A DNA stretch of 64,000 nt from DASTCZ01 sp963704455 (GCA_963704455.1 OY969905.1:186001-250000), one strand, 5' to 3'. Shown: positions 9,126 to 18,460, counted from the first letter of the stretch. The notes: a model not told the origin generated them from the sequence alone. A program made the numbers and translations.

Positions 9126-10361
9126 ATGACAGAAACACAACAAGTGGAAAAAGTTCAGGCAGCCGTACTGCGTTTCGTCGGATGGCTGGATCGTTACGGC
9201 GAAACTTCATACGACCACCAGAGTTTCTTCGCGAGCAAAATGGGGAGGAGCGCAAAGGCTTTGTATTACAAGAGGCCGGTGCTGGGAAAACTCGCGGTGG
9301 CGCCCATGATCTTTTGCGAGGCATTCGTTCCCTCTGCTCGAACGCTTTTTTGGAAGCCGCAGCGATTCCCCATAGCGGACGCCCATTATGCAATGGGATT
9401 TGCGTTCCTCTCACAAGCTCTCGGAGAGGAACAATACTATCGGCGAGCCGTCCATTTTCTTGAAGTTCTCATGGAGACACGGTGCCCTGGCTATGAACGG
9501 TACGGCTGGGGATACCCGTTCAATTGGGAAGGGAGAGGTGGCACTCTCAAGGAAGGGACTCCCCTCATAACGACCGTTCCCTATGTCTACGAGGCTTTTT
9601 GGCAGGTTTATCAGATCGATCAGAAGCAGGGATGGCTGCAGATCATGCGGTCGATTGCGCAGCATGCCTTTCAGGATTACAGGGATTACGAGACCTCCGC
9701 GGACGCTTCTAAATGTGCATATACCCCTGATCCCCATGACGAGGGCGGAGTTGTCAACGCGGCCGCCTATCGCGCATTCCTCCTAACAAGGGCGTCGTTG
9801 GATTTTTCAGAAGAAAAATATCGCAAGGCCGCTGAAAGAAATATGAATTTTGTCATCGAGTCTCAGAATAAAGATGGTTCCTGGTTCTACTCAACTGAAG
9901 GTCAGAGGGATTTTGTCGATCACTTCCACACATGTTTTGTCCTCAAAGCATTGGCGAAAATTGAGGCGCTCAAAGCGTATCCCCAATGCACCAAAGCCAT
10001 CGAAAAGGGAATTGATTACTACACGAAGAATTTATTTGATGGGGAAAAATCGCCCAAGCCCTTCTCCCGCTCCCCACGGATGACGGTATATCGCCAAGAA
10101 CTGTACGATCTTGCCGAGTGCATCAACGTTGGCATTCTGTTGAGAGGCCGCTTTCCAGCGTTAGACGAAATCTTGTCGAACGCCCTCGAGCTGAAGGGGT
10201 GGGTAAAGTCCGACGGTTCGTTCCGAAGCCGCCGGCTTCTTATCGGCTGGGATAATGTCCCAATGCATCGCTGGGCTCAATCGCAGATGTTTAGAAGTCT
10301 GTGTTTTCTTATCTACAAGAACATGCAGGCCTCTTCGGTCGAGCCTCAAGGAAGGAAGTAG
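9126..10361 (+). CDS. Predicted alpha/alpha-toroid protein, function unknown
   Basis: A protein of about 411 residues from ATG 9126; an in-frame TTG at 9102 would add 8 residues. I do not recognise a named family with certainty. The chain is rich in aromatic helices, and a segment near residue 245 reads QNKDGSWFYSTEGQRDF followed by HTCFVLKALAKIE. This resembles the repeat of terpene-cyclase-like or sugar-processing alpha/alpha toroids such as C5-epimerase or glycan-lyase-like proteins. There is no signal peptide. It sits between GT2 and AsnB with short spacing (31 bp and 8 bp), so it is part of the same operon. A role in modifying the glycan or a lipid-linked intermediate is a guess. Confidence 0.55.
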   Translation: MTETQQVEKVQAAVLRFVGWLDRYGETSYDHQSFFASKMGRSAKALYYKRPVLGKLAVAPMIFCEAFVPSARTLFWKPQRFPIADAHYAMGFAFLSQALGEEQYYRRAVHFLEVLMETRCPGYERYGWGYPFNWEGRGGTLKEGTPLITTVPYVYEAFWQVYQIDQKQGWLQIMRSIAQHAFQDYRDYETSADASKCAYTPDPHDEGGVVNAAAYRAFLLTRASLDFSEEKYRKAAERNMNFVIESQNKDGSWFYSTEGQRDFVDHFHTCFVLKALAKIEALKAYPQCTKAIEKGIDYYTKNLFDGEKSPKPFSRSPRMTVYRQELYDLAECINVGILLRGRFPALDEILSNALELKGWVKSDGSFRSRRLLIGWDNVPMHRWAQSQMFRSLCFLIYKNMQASSVEPQGRK

Positions 10362-10369
10362 CCAAATTC

Positions 10370-12271
10370 ATGTGCGGAATCTGCGGACAATTCAATTTTG
10401 GGAGCCGAGCTCCGGTTCTCCGGCAAGATATAGAGAGGATGACGAATACCATCGTTCACCGGGGGCCTGATGATGAAGGATTCTTTGTTGCAGGAAGGGT
10501 TGGGCTCGGTTTTCGACGGCTTTCGATTATCGACCTTGAAGGCGGCCATCAGCCCATGTCCGACCAAGAAGAATCCATTTGGGTTGTATTCAATGGAGAG
10601 ATCTACAACTTCCCCAAATTGAAGCGTGAGCTGGAAGGCCTTGGCCACAAATTTCGAACCAGATGCGATACGGAAGTTATCATCCACGGTTACAAGCAGT
10701 GGGGTGATGATGTACTCAATCACCTCAATGGGATGTTTGGTTTGGCGATCTGGGATGTACGAAAAGAGCGGCTCGTCATCGCGCGGGACGCATTTGGTAT
10801 CAAGCTGATCTATTACAAGATAGATTCAGACCGCATGTATTTTGGCTCGGAGATTCGCCCTGTCGTGGCGGCAACAAATGAAACTCCCGAAGTAGATCCC
10901 GTTTCTTTGAACCTTTTTCTCCGATACCGCTATACTCCCTCGCCCCACACTATTTTTAAGGGTGTCCAAAAGCTCGCCGCGGGAACCATGCTGACGTTTG
11001 AGAAGGGCACCTACAGCTTGCGACGTTGGTATCAGTACAGCCCTAAGCCATTTTCAACAACGAAGTCTGCTGACGACGCCCGAGAAGAGTTGCTCGATCT
11101 CTACAAGCGATCCGTGAAGAGGCAACTTCTCAGCGACGTACCCCTCGGACTGCTTCTAAGCGGCGGTGTCGATTCCGGTCTGTTGCTTGCTCTCATGAAT
11201 CTGTACGGGAAGTCGTGGCACACCTATACGGTTGGGTATGGTTCGAGTTTTGCAGATGACGAGCTGATCGATGCAGCAGATACGGCAGCTCGATTCTCCT
11301 CCCAACATGCCGCCGTATCGCTTGATAGAGGGACCTTTGAGCGGGAACTCCCCCACATTATTTCATGCTTGGAGGAACCGATCGCATCGTCCTCAATTGT
11401 CCCGATGTATTTTGTCTGCCAGCGAGCCCGCGAAGACGTGAAGGTAGCCTTGGTCGGCCAGGGTCCGGATGAATTATTCGGCGGCTATCAACGGCATATT
11501 GGGGTACGGTATGGCAGTTTGTGGGGAAATTCGCCGAAGTGGGTGCGCACACCCATCGCATCGCTTATAACTGCGCTTCCGCGGAATGAGAGATTAAAAA
11601 GAGGTATTTACTCGCTGGATGTTCCGGATCGGATGAGAAGGTATCAAAACGTCTTATCTTTACTTCCGGGCGACAAGGTCAACGGGCTATTTCAGGACGG
11701 GATGCTCGGCCCGTCGGCAGGCGACGAAATCCTCACGTGCTGGCAGGAGCTGCCAGGCCTGATGAGGGAGACTGATGAGCTTGGCGGCTTTCAATTCATG
11801 GAATTGCGATCCACCCTTCCCGATGAACTTCTTATGTATGCGGACAAGCTTTCTATGGCACACAGTCTCGAAGTTAGAGTGCCCTATCTGGACAAAGAGA
11901 TAGTGGAATTTGCCGAAAGGCTGCCGGCAAAATTCAAGGTGCGGAATGGGAAGGGGAAGTGGTTGCACCGGCAGGTGTGTGAATCGTTTCTTCCCGCCGA
12001 GATCCTGAAAAGAAAAAAACGGGGATTTGGTGTAAATGTTGTGGATGATTGGTTCCGCGACACAAAGGGCAGCAAGATGGAAGATATCTTGATGGACGGG
12101 GAATCTCTAATCTATCAGTACTTGCGCCCGTCAGCGGTTCGGGAAATCCTCAAACAACATCGCTCAGGCCAAAACGACAATCACAAGATTCTATTTAGCG
12201 TAATCGTTTTTGAAGAGTGGCTCAGAGCACACTCTCGAATAGAGGACTTCAGCGTTTCCGTAAGACAATGA
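10370..12271 (+). CDS. Asparagine synthase-like amidotransferase (glutamine-hydrolysing)
   Basis: A class II glutamine amidotransferase of 633 residues. Starting at ATG 10370 the protein begins MCGICGQFNF, placing the catalytic Cys at position 2 after Met removal. An upstream in-frame start at 10301 would bury this Cys and is rejected; GAAGGAAG precedes 10370. NHRGPDDEG-like and FNGEIYNF motifs mark the glutaminase domain, and LLSGGVDSGLLL near residue 263 is the PP-loop of the synthetase domain. Length and sequence style match the amidotransferases of exosortase-type exopolysaccharide loci rather than housekeeping AsnB. It may amidate a uronic acid or a peptide side chain in this pathway; the target is not known. 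Confidence 0.88.
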   Translation: MCGICGQFNFGSRAPVLRQDIERMTNTIVHRGPDDEGFFVAGRVGLGFRRLSIIDLEGGHQPMSDQEESIWVVFNGEIYNFPKLKRELEGLGHKFRTRCDTEVIIHGYKQWGDDVLNHLNGMFGLAIWDVRKERLVIARDAFGIKLIYYKIDSDRMYFGSEIRPVVAATNETPEVDPVSLNLFLRYRYTPSPHTIFKGVQKLAAGTMLTFEKGTYSLRRWYQYSPKPFSTTKSADDAREELLDLYKRSVKRQLLSDVPLGLLLSGGVDSGLLLALMNLYGKSWHTYTVGYGSSFADDELIDAADTAARFSSQHAAVSLDRGTFERELPHIISCLEEPIASSSIVPMYFVCQRAREDVKVALVGQGPDELFGGYQRHIGVRYGSLWGNSPKWVRTPIASLITALPRNERLKRGIYSLDVPDRMRRYQNVLSLLPGDKVNGLFQDGMLGPSAGDEILTCWQELPGLMRETDELGGFQFMELRSTLPDELLMYADKLSMAHSLEVRVPYLDKEIVEFAERLPAKFKVRNGKGKWLHRQVCESFLPAEILKRKKRGFGVNVVDDWFRDTKGSKMEDILMDGESLIYQYLRPSAVREILKQHRSGQNDNHKILFSVIVFEEWLRAHSRIEDFSVSVRQ

Positions 12272-12353
12272 ACTTGAACAACCAGATCTATTTGAACGCA
12301 ATAGCAGCGGCCACGAATTCTCTGATCCGCCCGTCAATGTTGTTTTGCCTCAT

Positions 12354-13202
12354 ATGAAACGCGTGTTCATCTTAGTTATCAGCACAGGCGTTTTCGTGGC
12401 CTCCTGGCTGCGCAGCCTCATCGTACGGCTGGCCGGAAGGGAACTGCCTGGGAGTTGCGTTGTTCTCTACTATCACGCCGTACCGGTTCAGCACAAACCC
12501 CGTTTCGAGCGGCAGATGGACGACCTCATGCGCATTGCCGAGCCCATTTCGGCAGCCCGGAGATCTCCGCTGGAATCCGGGAAGCGATATGTGGTTATTA
12601 CGTTTGACGACGCCTATCGAAATATTCTTGCGAATGCTTTGCCAGGATTGGTGGCTAGACGAATTCCGGTGACGGTATTTGTTGTTCCTGAGATGCTCGG
12701 ACGCACTCCTCACCTATCTGATTCGTCCACCAGCTCTTCAGACGAGCGCAAGGTGATGTCGGTAGAGGATTTACAGAGTCTGCCAAGCGAAAGCGTCACG
12801 ATTGGCTCGCATAGTCTAACCCACCCTGACCTTACAACGCTTAGTCCGAAAGAGGCGTTGTACGAGTTAGCTGAGTCTAAGCGCGTACTAGAAGATGTGG
12901 TGCAGAGGCCCGTGCAGTTGTTTTGCTTTCCTTACGGGGCTTTCAGCGAAGAACTGTTCCGTCTTTGCCAGGAGGTAGGTTACGAGAGAGTTTTCACAAC
13001 GATCCCCCAGTCTGCTTTTTCCGATCCAGGTGAATTCGTGACCGGGCGCGTTCGAGTCGACCCGACCGATTGGCAAATCGAGTTTCGCTTGAAATTGTTT
13101 GGAGCGTATTGTTGGCTTCCGCTGGCGTGGACAATTAAAAGGAAAATCTATGGACAGCCCATCGAAGCTCGTACACCGGAACGCGTTGCGCCAACGAAAT
13201 AG
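12354..13202 (+). CDS. Polysaccharide deacetylase family protein (NodB fold)
   Basis: A 282-residue protein from ATG 12354 (an in-frame TTG lies 9 bp upstream). The first 30 residues form one hydrophobic span (FILVISTGVFVASWL), probably a membrane anchor or signal. The NodB motifs are VVLYYHAVP, ITFDDAYRN (catalytic Asp and first metal Asp), IGSHSLTHPDL (metal His pair) and FPYGAF. All metal-binding residues are therefore present and it should be an active de-N-acetylase or de-O-acetylase on the periplasmic side. It is the first of three deacetylase-like genes in 12 kb and lies 6 bp before the GNAT gene. Confidence 0.88.
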   Translation: MKRVFILVISTGVFVASWLRSLIVRLAGRELPGSCVVLYYHAVPVQHKPRFERQMDDLMRIAEPISAARRSPLESGKRYVVITFDDAYRNILANALPGLVARRIPVTVFVVPEMLGRTPHLSDSSTSSSDERKVMSVEDLQSLPSESVTIGSHSLTHPDLTTLSPKEALYELAESKRVLEDVVQRPVQLFCFPYGAFSEELFRLCQEVGYERVFTTIPQSAFSDPGEFVTGRVRVDPTDWQIEFRLKLFGAYCWLPLAWTIKRKIYGQPIEARTPERVAPTK

Positions 13203-13208
13203 GAACTT

Positions 13209-14438
13209 ATGGCACCGACCGAAACTGGAATCATAGACTCACTTTTGAAAGTCGCCCGCAAGAGGGTGCAGACCCACGGGACGCCAGGCAATGGTAGTTC
13301 CACCGCAGCGGAGGCGGCGAACAAGCCCGCTCGCAGGCGTGAAGCGGAGGCATCGGATTTTGCTGCGGTTGTGGCGCTCAAGACGCGGTACGGTCTTTCC
13401 CCTGATTCTCCCGAGAACTGGGATCGTCTTTGGCTCGTGAATCCTGCGTTATCCCAGGCCAAGCAACCACTCTCGATGGGATGGGTTCAGGAGGCGGATG
13501 GAGAAATTGTCGGATACATGGGCAGCATTCCGCTGCTCTACCAATATGGCGATCAAACGATGGTTGCCGCCGCAACTACTTGTTACGTAGCTGAGCCGGG
13601 TTATCGCGCCGGCAGTTTGGGTTTGATCGGCTCTTTTTTTCGACAACAAGGCTGTGACCTCTTTCTGGATACGACGGCAGGTGTTCCCGCTGGGAAGATT
13701 ATGAGGGGGTTCAAAGCTGAGCCGATGCCGCAGAAAGATTGCGACACTGTCTTTTTCTGGGTTCTCAACTCGCAGGCGTTTCTTCGGGCTGCAATGGAGA
13801 AATTGCAAGTCGCCCGCGGGCTGGGCAAATTTGCATCGTGGCTGGGATCGCCGGTTTTGAAAGCTGATATTCTCTTCCGCGGAAGATGGCCCAAGCGTAC
13901 GGCGGAAAGATTCTCTTGCCGGGTATTACGGATTGAGGAAATTGACGGTGACTTCCAGGATCTATGGATGCGGAAGGTTCAGGAACGGCCGCGCCTTATG
14001 GCTTGCCGCACGCCGGAAATTCTGCGCTGGCATTTTCTTACCCCTAACAGCCGGCGCAGAAATCATGTACTGGCCTGCTTTCATGAGCGGCGGCTGGCTG
14101 GCTATCTCATTCTGCAAACGGGGCTCGCCGGACCGCATGGCCTGAGGAAAGCTATCGTTGCGGATTTGATTGCAATTGGCGGCCACCCGGGGGTCATCGC
14201 CGAACTTTTTGCTGGCGCCTATGAACTCGCGAAGAAGGAAGGAAGCGACCTGCTGGAAGCAGAGGGTTTTCCCGAAGAGGTCCGGCGAGTGTTCCAGACG
14301 TGGAGTCCTTTCAACAGGAGATTTCCCGGATGGCCTTTCTATTACAAGACGGACCGCACTCCGCTACGCGAACTCCTGACGCATGAGGAATCTTGGTATG
14401 CGTGTCCCTTTGATGGGGACACGACGCTTTCGGCTTGA
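13209..14438 (+). CDS. GNAT-fold acyltransferase-like protein
   Basis: A 409-residue protein with features of a tandem GNAT fold. After an alanine-rich first 45 residues, ADGEIVGYMGSIPLLY and AATTCYVAEPGYRAGSLGLIGSFF match the beta4/beta5 region and acetyl-CoA loop of GNAT enzymes. The second half (AGYLILQTG, ADLIAIGGHPGVIAELFAGAYE) looks like another GNAT-type domain. It lies between a deacetylase and the FkbH-like gene, 33 bp before the latter. Because FkbH and ACP load small acyl groups, this gene is a candidate for the transferase that moves such an acyl unit to the glycan. That link is inferred from order alone. Confidence 0.6.
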   Translation: MAPTETGIIDSLLKVARKRVQTHGTPGNGSSTAAEAANKPARRREAEASDFAAVVALKTRYGLSPDSPENWDRLWLVNPALSQAKQPLSMGWVQEADGEIVGYMGSIPLLYQYGDQTMVAAATTCYVAEPGYRAGSLGLIGSFFRQQGCDLFLDTTAGVPAGKIMRGFKAEPMPQKDCDTVFFWVLNSQAFLRAAMEKLQVARGLGKFASWLGSPVLKADILFRGRWPKRTAERFSCRVLRIEEIDGDFQDLWMRKVQERPRLMACRTPEILRWHFLTPNSRRRNHVLACFHERRLAGYLILQTGLAGPHGLRKAIVADLIAIGGHPGVIAELFAGAYELAKKEGSDLLEAEGFPEEVRRVFQTWSPFNRRFPGWPFYYKTDRTPLRELLTHEESWYACPFDGDTTLSA

Positions 14439-14471
14439 TCTAGCCGTGGCAGGGACCCACATCGAATCGAG

Positions 14472-16205
14472 ATGAAACTCTTGGAAGCATTGGAGATCGT
14501 GCGCGGACCGCATCCCATGGAGGCGAAGCCCTTCGTACTTTATTTGGTGTGCGGATTCAACCCGCTCCACCTGCAGACATTTCTGAACGCTGAGGTGCGT
14601 CGTTTGAACCGCAAGCCTGAGATTCACTCCGGTCTTTATGGCAACTTTTGGGGAAACTTGGAGAACGCGCTGGAGACGGAGCGCGATGTCGCTGTAATTG
14701 CAATCGAATGGGCTGACTTGGATCCGCGGCTTGGAATTCGAAGCTTGGGAGGCTGGTCGCCTTTTGTGCTACCTGAAATCGTTGAAACGGCACGACTAAG
14801 AGGAGAGCAGCTCCTGAGCGCGGCCATGGGTTTGGCAAAGGATTCTCCGGTCGTGATCTCCCTTCCCACGTTGTCGTTGCCGCCTGCAGCCTTCATGCCA
14901 GGCTGGCGCGCGAGCACACTCGAGCTGGAACTCAAATCGGGCGTCGCGGGCCTCGCGGCGAGGCTGGGTCGTTTGGAGAATGTCCGTGTTTTGAGCCAGT
15001 TCCGCCTCGACGAGCTTTCGCCAATGGCAGAGCGAGCAGACGTCCGGTCCGAGGTGACGACTGGGTTTCCCTACCAGCTGAAGCACGCATCGATTATGGC
15101 CGACCTGCTCTGCCGGTTGTTCGCCGATCCGACACCGAAGAAGGGCTTAATTACCGACTTGGATGAGACACTCTGGCGGGGAATTTTGGGGGAAGACGGG
15201 CCGGAAAGAGTCTCCTGGGATCTGGACCATCATAGTCATATGCACGGCGTATATCAGCAGTTTCTGCGCTCTCTTTCCGAGGCGGGTACTTTGATCGGAG
15301 TTGCCAGTAAGAATGATCCAGCGTTGGTTGCAGAGGCGTTCCGGCGCAGCGACATTCTTCTTCCGCAGAATAGCGTCTTCCCGTTCGAGGTGCATTGGGG
15401 AGCAAAATCCGAGTCGGTCGCCCGCATTCTAAAGGCTTGGAACATCGGTGCGGACGCCGTGGTTTTCATTGACGACAGCCCTGCCGAACTGGCCGAAGTG
15501 CAATCCGCGCACCCCGGGATCGAAGCAATGGCGTTTCCCACGCAAGAGCCTCAGCAGATCCTTCAGCTTTGTCAGAAGGTGCGTGATCTTTTTGGAAAGA
15601 ACTCGATTGGCGAAGAAGACGGTCTGAGATTGCAAAGCCTCCGACAGCCTTATGAACATGCGGAGGACGACGTTAATCAACGCGGCTCTCCCGATTCGTT
15701 TCTGCAGCAAGCCGGAGCGGAATTGAATCTGAACTATGCAAAAAATCCACTTGACCCGCGGGCCTTTGAGCTCATCAACAAGACGAATCAATTCAATTTG
15801 AACGGCCGGCGGTACATACTTACGGAATTACAGAAGTATTCGCGTTTGGCGGAAACATTCTTTTTAGTAGCTTCTTATCGGGACAAGTATGGCCCTCTTG
15901 GCAAAATCGCCGTCATCACCGGCCGACAGCGGAACCGTACCGTACTCGTGGACAACTGGGTGATGAGTTGCCGGGCGTTTGGACGGCGAATTGAGTACGC
16001 TTGTCTGGAGGCTCTCTACAATAAGTTCGGCGCAGAGGAAATCGAATTCGATTTCATGGCCACCGACAGAAATGGCCCCATGAAAGATTTCCTCCAAGAG
16101 ATGCTTGGCGCGCCTCCAACATCCGGCTCCCGGCTTTCGACAAATCACTTTCGCGAGAGACGATTGGAGACTTTCCAAACCGTGGTTGAAATCAGCAATG
16201 GATAA
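14472..16205 (+). CDS. FkbH-like HAD-IIIC protein (glyceryl/acyl-ACP loading type)
   Basis: A 577-residue protein with the FkbH layout: an N-terminal SGNH-like region, then a HAD-IIIC domain with GLITDLDETLWRGILGEDG (Asp229 and Asp231 of DLDET) and VFIDDSPAE, and a GNAT-like C-terminal region. FkbH proteins take 1,3-bisphosphoglycerate, dephosphorylate it and load a glyceryl unit on an acyl carrier protein; related proteins are also found in O-antigen and capsule loci with a free ACP. Here the gene overlaps an ACP gene by 8 bp, which fits that partnership. The ATG 14472 start has no strong ribosome site but gives a full-length protein. Confidence 0.85.
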   Translation: MKLLEALEIVRGPHPMEAKPFVLYLVCGFNPLHLQTFLNAEVRRLNRKPEIHSGLYGNFWGNLENALETERDVAVIAIEWADLDPRLGIRSLGGWSPFVLPEIVETARLRGEQLLSAAMGLAKDSPVVISLPTLSLPPAAFMPGWRASTLELELKSGVAGLAARLGRLENVRVLSQFRLDELSPMAERADVRSEVTTGFPYQLKHASIMADLLCRLFADPTPKKGLITDLDETLWRGILGEDGPERVSWDLDHHSHMHGVYQQFLRSLSEAGTLIGVASKNDPALVAEAFRRSDILLPQNSVFPFEVHWGAKSESVARILKAWNIGADAVVFIDDSPAELAEVQSAHPGIEAMAFPTQEPQQILQLCQKVRDLFGKNSIGEEDGLRLQSLRQPYEHAEDDVNQRGSPDSFLQQAGAELNLNYAKNPLDPRAFELINKTNQFNLNGRRYILTELQKYSRLAETFFLVASYRDKYGPLGKIAVITGRQRNRTVLVDNWVMSCRAFGRRIEYACLEALYNKFGAEEIEFDFMATDRNGPMKDFLQEMLGAPPTSGSRLSTNHFRERRLETFQTVVEISNG

Positions 16206-16437
16206 CACAAGCGCCCGCCTCACAAAATGCTTCCTCGCGGTCTTCCCGGAAATTACGCCTGCAGAGGTTGCCACTGCGTCGACCGCTTCCTTGAAGAATT
16301 GGGATTCTGTGGCGAGTGTGACCTTGTTTACCTTGATCGAAGAGGAGTTTGGGATCGCGTTGAGCTTGGACGCACTCGATGAATTTAACTCCTTCCAGCA
16401 CATTCTGTCGCATCTCGAGCGCAGATTATGCGCATAA
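16198..16437 (+). CDS. Acyl carrier protein, partner of the FkbH-like protein
   Basis: A 79-residue carrier protein. The phosphopantetheine attachment site reads NWDSVASVTL, with Ser37 in place within a DS motif, followed by IEEEFGIALSLDAL, the typical helix II to helix III stretch of ACPs. The start ATG 16198 overlaps the FkbH stop by 8 bp; longer in-frame starts inside the FkbH gene are rejected. It would need a phosphopantetheinyl transferase, and one is encoded 8 kb downstream at 24172. The tight overlap suggests 1:1 expression with FkbH. The next 295 bp contain no gene. Confidence 0.85.
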   Translation: MDNTSARLTKCFLAVFPEITPAEVATASTASLKNWDSVASVTLFTLIEEEFGIALSLDALDEFNSFQHILSHLERRLCA

Positions 16438-16698
16438 AATTTGATGAAGCCCAGCCTTGGGGCCAAAATGTGGTCGTCCGACATACCCAAGTTGCTGAAC
16501 CGAACGCAGCGAAAACGTGATGCCCCGTGGCTTGATGCGGTGTGATTTCACACGCCCGGGCATGTGCACTGCCTGGTGTTGAAGACATTACAGGTTGGGT
16601 TTTGCTCACACTGGCAGGTTATGCCGCATGGTACAGGGCGGCTGACTGTACAGAATCTGGCCCCTAGACCAGTGTGCTAAGGTTCCTTGGGGGGCTAT

Positions 16699-16721
16699 TC
16701 TAGATTCCGTGGGAATCTAGA
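16699..16721 (+). promoter_or_regulatory. Perfect inverted repeat next to the ribosome site of the beta-helix gene
   Basis: Two 10-base arms, TCTAGATTCC and GGAATCTAGA, are separated by a 3-base loop (GTG). The right arm runs into the GAGGGG that is the likely ribosome site for ATG 16733. In RNA the hairpin would partly hide the site, so it may regulate translation; as DNA it could be an operator. It has no U-tract, so it is not a standard terminator. The rest of the 16438-16732 gap shows no other clear element. Confidence 0.5.
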
Positions 16722-16732
16722 GGGGTTCACAG

Positions 16733-18079
16733 ATGAGGACTCAAGGTAACAACTCGGTCTCCGGACAGAGGTCACTCACGGCGCTGGCGCGTCTTGGAAG
16801 GAACGCCGGCCCGCTCTTAGTAGCGATGCTTTTGCCCCTTACACTGAGTGAGGCCTTGATACAACGCCTCTGGGCGTCGCGCAAATCGTGGTCAATGAGA
16901 ATTTGCGCGGGCGTAGTGCCTCTCTTGATTTGCTGTTTGCCCGCCCAAGCGAACACAATCACCGCAGCTTCCTGTTCACAAACTGATGTGCAAAACGCCA
17001 TCAACTCGGCTTCGGAAGGAGATACGGTAGTTGTTCCAGGCGGCACTTGTTCCTGGGGCGGCAGTGTCACTATTCCGAATAGTGTTGGGCTGACAATCTA
17101 CGGCGGTGGGAATACCACGATTACCTCCGGGACGATTTTCATTCAGCAGGGCTTGACTGAGACGCGTGTAACAGGCTTTACGTTTCAAGGCACGGGTAAT
17201 TGCGAAGCGGGAAATGCCGTCGACACAAACGGCTCACCGAGTTCGTTCGCGGCGCGAATCGACCACAACACGTTCAACCCGGTCGGCGGCGGCACTGCGA
17301 TTTGTACAAACGGAAACGCACCAGTACTTATCGACAACAACACCTTTAACATCCCTAGCAACGCCGGGGCAATTGAGGTCATCCACAATGTCGGACTGGG
17401 ATTTTCGAATGGACAGTCTGGCTGGAGCGTAAACGTAACTCCGGGTGGCCCCGGTATGGTGTTTGTCGAGGACAACACTGTATTATTTCCGGTAAACGGA
17501 AACTTTTCCGGCGCTTCATTTCTTCAATCCTATGCGGGAGCGCAAACCGTTGTCCGTCACAATCAAATTCACAACATGCAGATTGACCAGCATGGAAGCG
17601 TGCCAGTCACGACATACCCCTGGGTGCGCTGGTGGGAAATTTATGACAACGAGTTTGTCAACGACAGCGGCGCAGAACAATGCTGCTACATCGTTGTGCG
17701 AGGTGGCAGCGGGGTAGTTTGGGGTAACACGCATTCCGGTACTAACAGCGTGACGGGCATCATTCAGCTAGACGAGGAAGCGGGCGGCTCGTATCCGGCA
17801 CTCGACCAAGTAGGACGTGGAATCAATCAAGCGTTGAGTCCGGCGTATTTGTGGGGAAACGATGCGGCGCTCGTCGTGACTTCGGTTGCGGCGAATGTTC
17901 AGTTGAACCGGGACTACTACGTTTCCGCTACCCAACCCGCTTCAATGTCGTGGCAAGAAAAATCGGGTGACACGCCATCCACCACCTACAATTACGTTCC
18001 TTACACTTATCCGCATCCGCTTCAGGGCAGTCAGAATGCACCTAGCCCTCCGACAGGTCTTACTGCAGTGGCCCATTGA
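16733..18079 (+). CDS. Secreted right-handed beta-helix (pectate-lyase-like) protein
   Basis: A 448-residue protein. A hydrophobic stretch at residues 27-42 and a second at about 57-72, ending CLPAQA before NTITAASC, suggest export; a start at 16895 would give a textbook 20-residue signal peptide, but only ATG 16733 has a ribosome site (GAGGGG). The mature part has short repeats of the type DHNTFNP, IDNNTFNI, VEDNTVLF and YDNEFVN, which are turns of a parallel beta-helix. The N-terminal segment DVQNAINSASEGDTVVVPGG is the usual cap of such folds. It ends PSPPTGLTAVAH, which looks like the first strand of a fibronectin-III domain cut short. A role in binding or cutting the locus polysaccharide is likely but unproven. 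Confidence 0.7.
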   Translation: MRTQGNNSVSGQRSLTALARLGRNAGPLLVAMLLPLTLSEALIQRLWASRKSWSMRICAGVVPLLICCLPAQANTITAASCSQTDVQNAINSASEGDTVVVPGGTCSWGGSVTIPNSVGLTIYGGGNTTITSGTIFIQQGLTETRVTGFTFQGTGNCEAGNAVDTNGSPSSFAARIDHNTFNPVGGGTAICTNGNAPVLIDNNTFNIPSNAGAIEVIHNVGLGFSNGQSGWSVNVTPGGPGMVFVEDNTVLFPVNGNFSGASFLQSYAGAQTVVRHNQIHNMQIDQHGSVPVTTYPWVRWWEIYDNEFVNDSGAEQCCYIVVRGGSGVVWGNTHSGTNSVTGIIQLDEEAGGSYPALDQVGRGINQALSPAYLWGNDAALVVTSVAANVQLNRDYYVSATQPASMSWQEKSGDTPSTTYNYVPYTYPHPLQGSQNAPSPPTGLTAVAH

Positions 18080-18460
18080 TCTCGTCTTGAAAAAGAGGGT
18101 GTGCTCCCGGAGCTGAAAAGTCTGCCTGACATTGAAAGCTTTCTTCCTCTCAAGCACTGGCAAATAAAAAACGACACATTCAACGACTGAGATCGTGCGG
18201 ATAACATGGGCGACCTCTGGGGGCGATTGGACAGATTGTAGGTTGATGAGCCCCGTCCAACGTCCGCTGCGCTGCGACTTATCTTCTTTGCTTTCCGCAT
18301 TCGAATAACGCAAAAAGTTCTGATGAAATACAGAACCTTCGCCTCGGCTATCGCGAAATTCTGTTCAGCCGGTGGTAACGGGGCATTCCCTGCGGAACGA
18401 TAGACCGCACTTGGTTGAATAAGCTTTATGAATCCCTGTTGTCACTTGAGGTAGGACCGA
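18080..18460. other. Intergenic region, 381 bp, no gene seen
   Basis: Both strands were read. Short open frames here have no recognisable motif. I see no clear terminator hairpin or sigma-54 type promoter. It separates the beta-helix gene from the following deacetylase-like gene, so a promoter for the latter probably lies within it. Confidence 0.5.

Noticed and set aside
16438..18460. Sigma-54 type promoters (GG-N10-GC) in the gaps around the beta-helix gene, as used by some XrtA loci
   Set aside because: TGGCA-like starts were found, but the GC pair was not at the required spacing.
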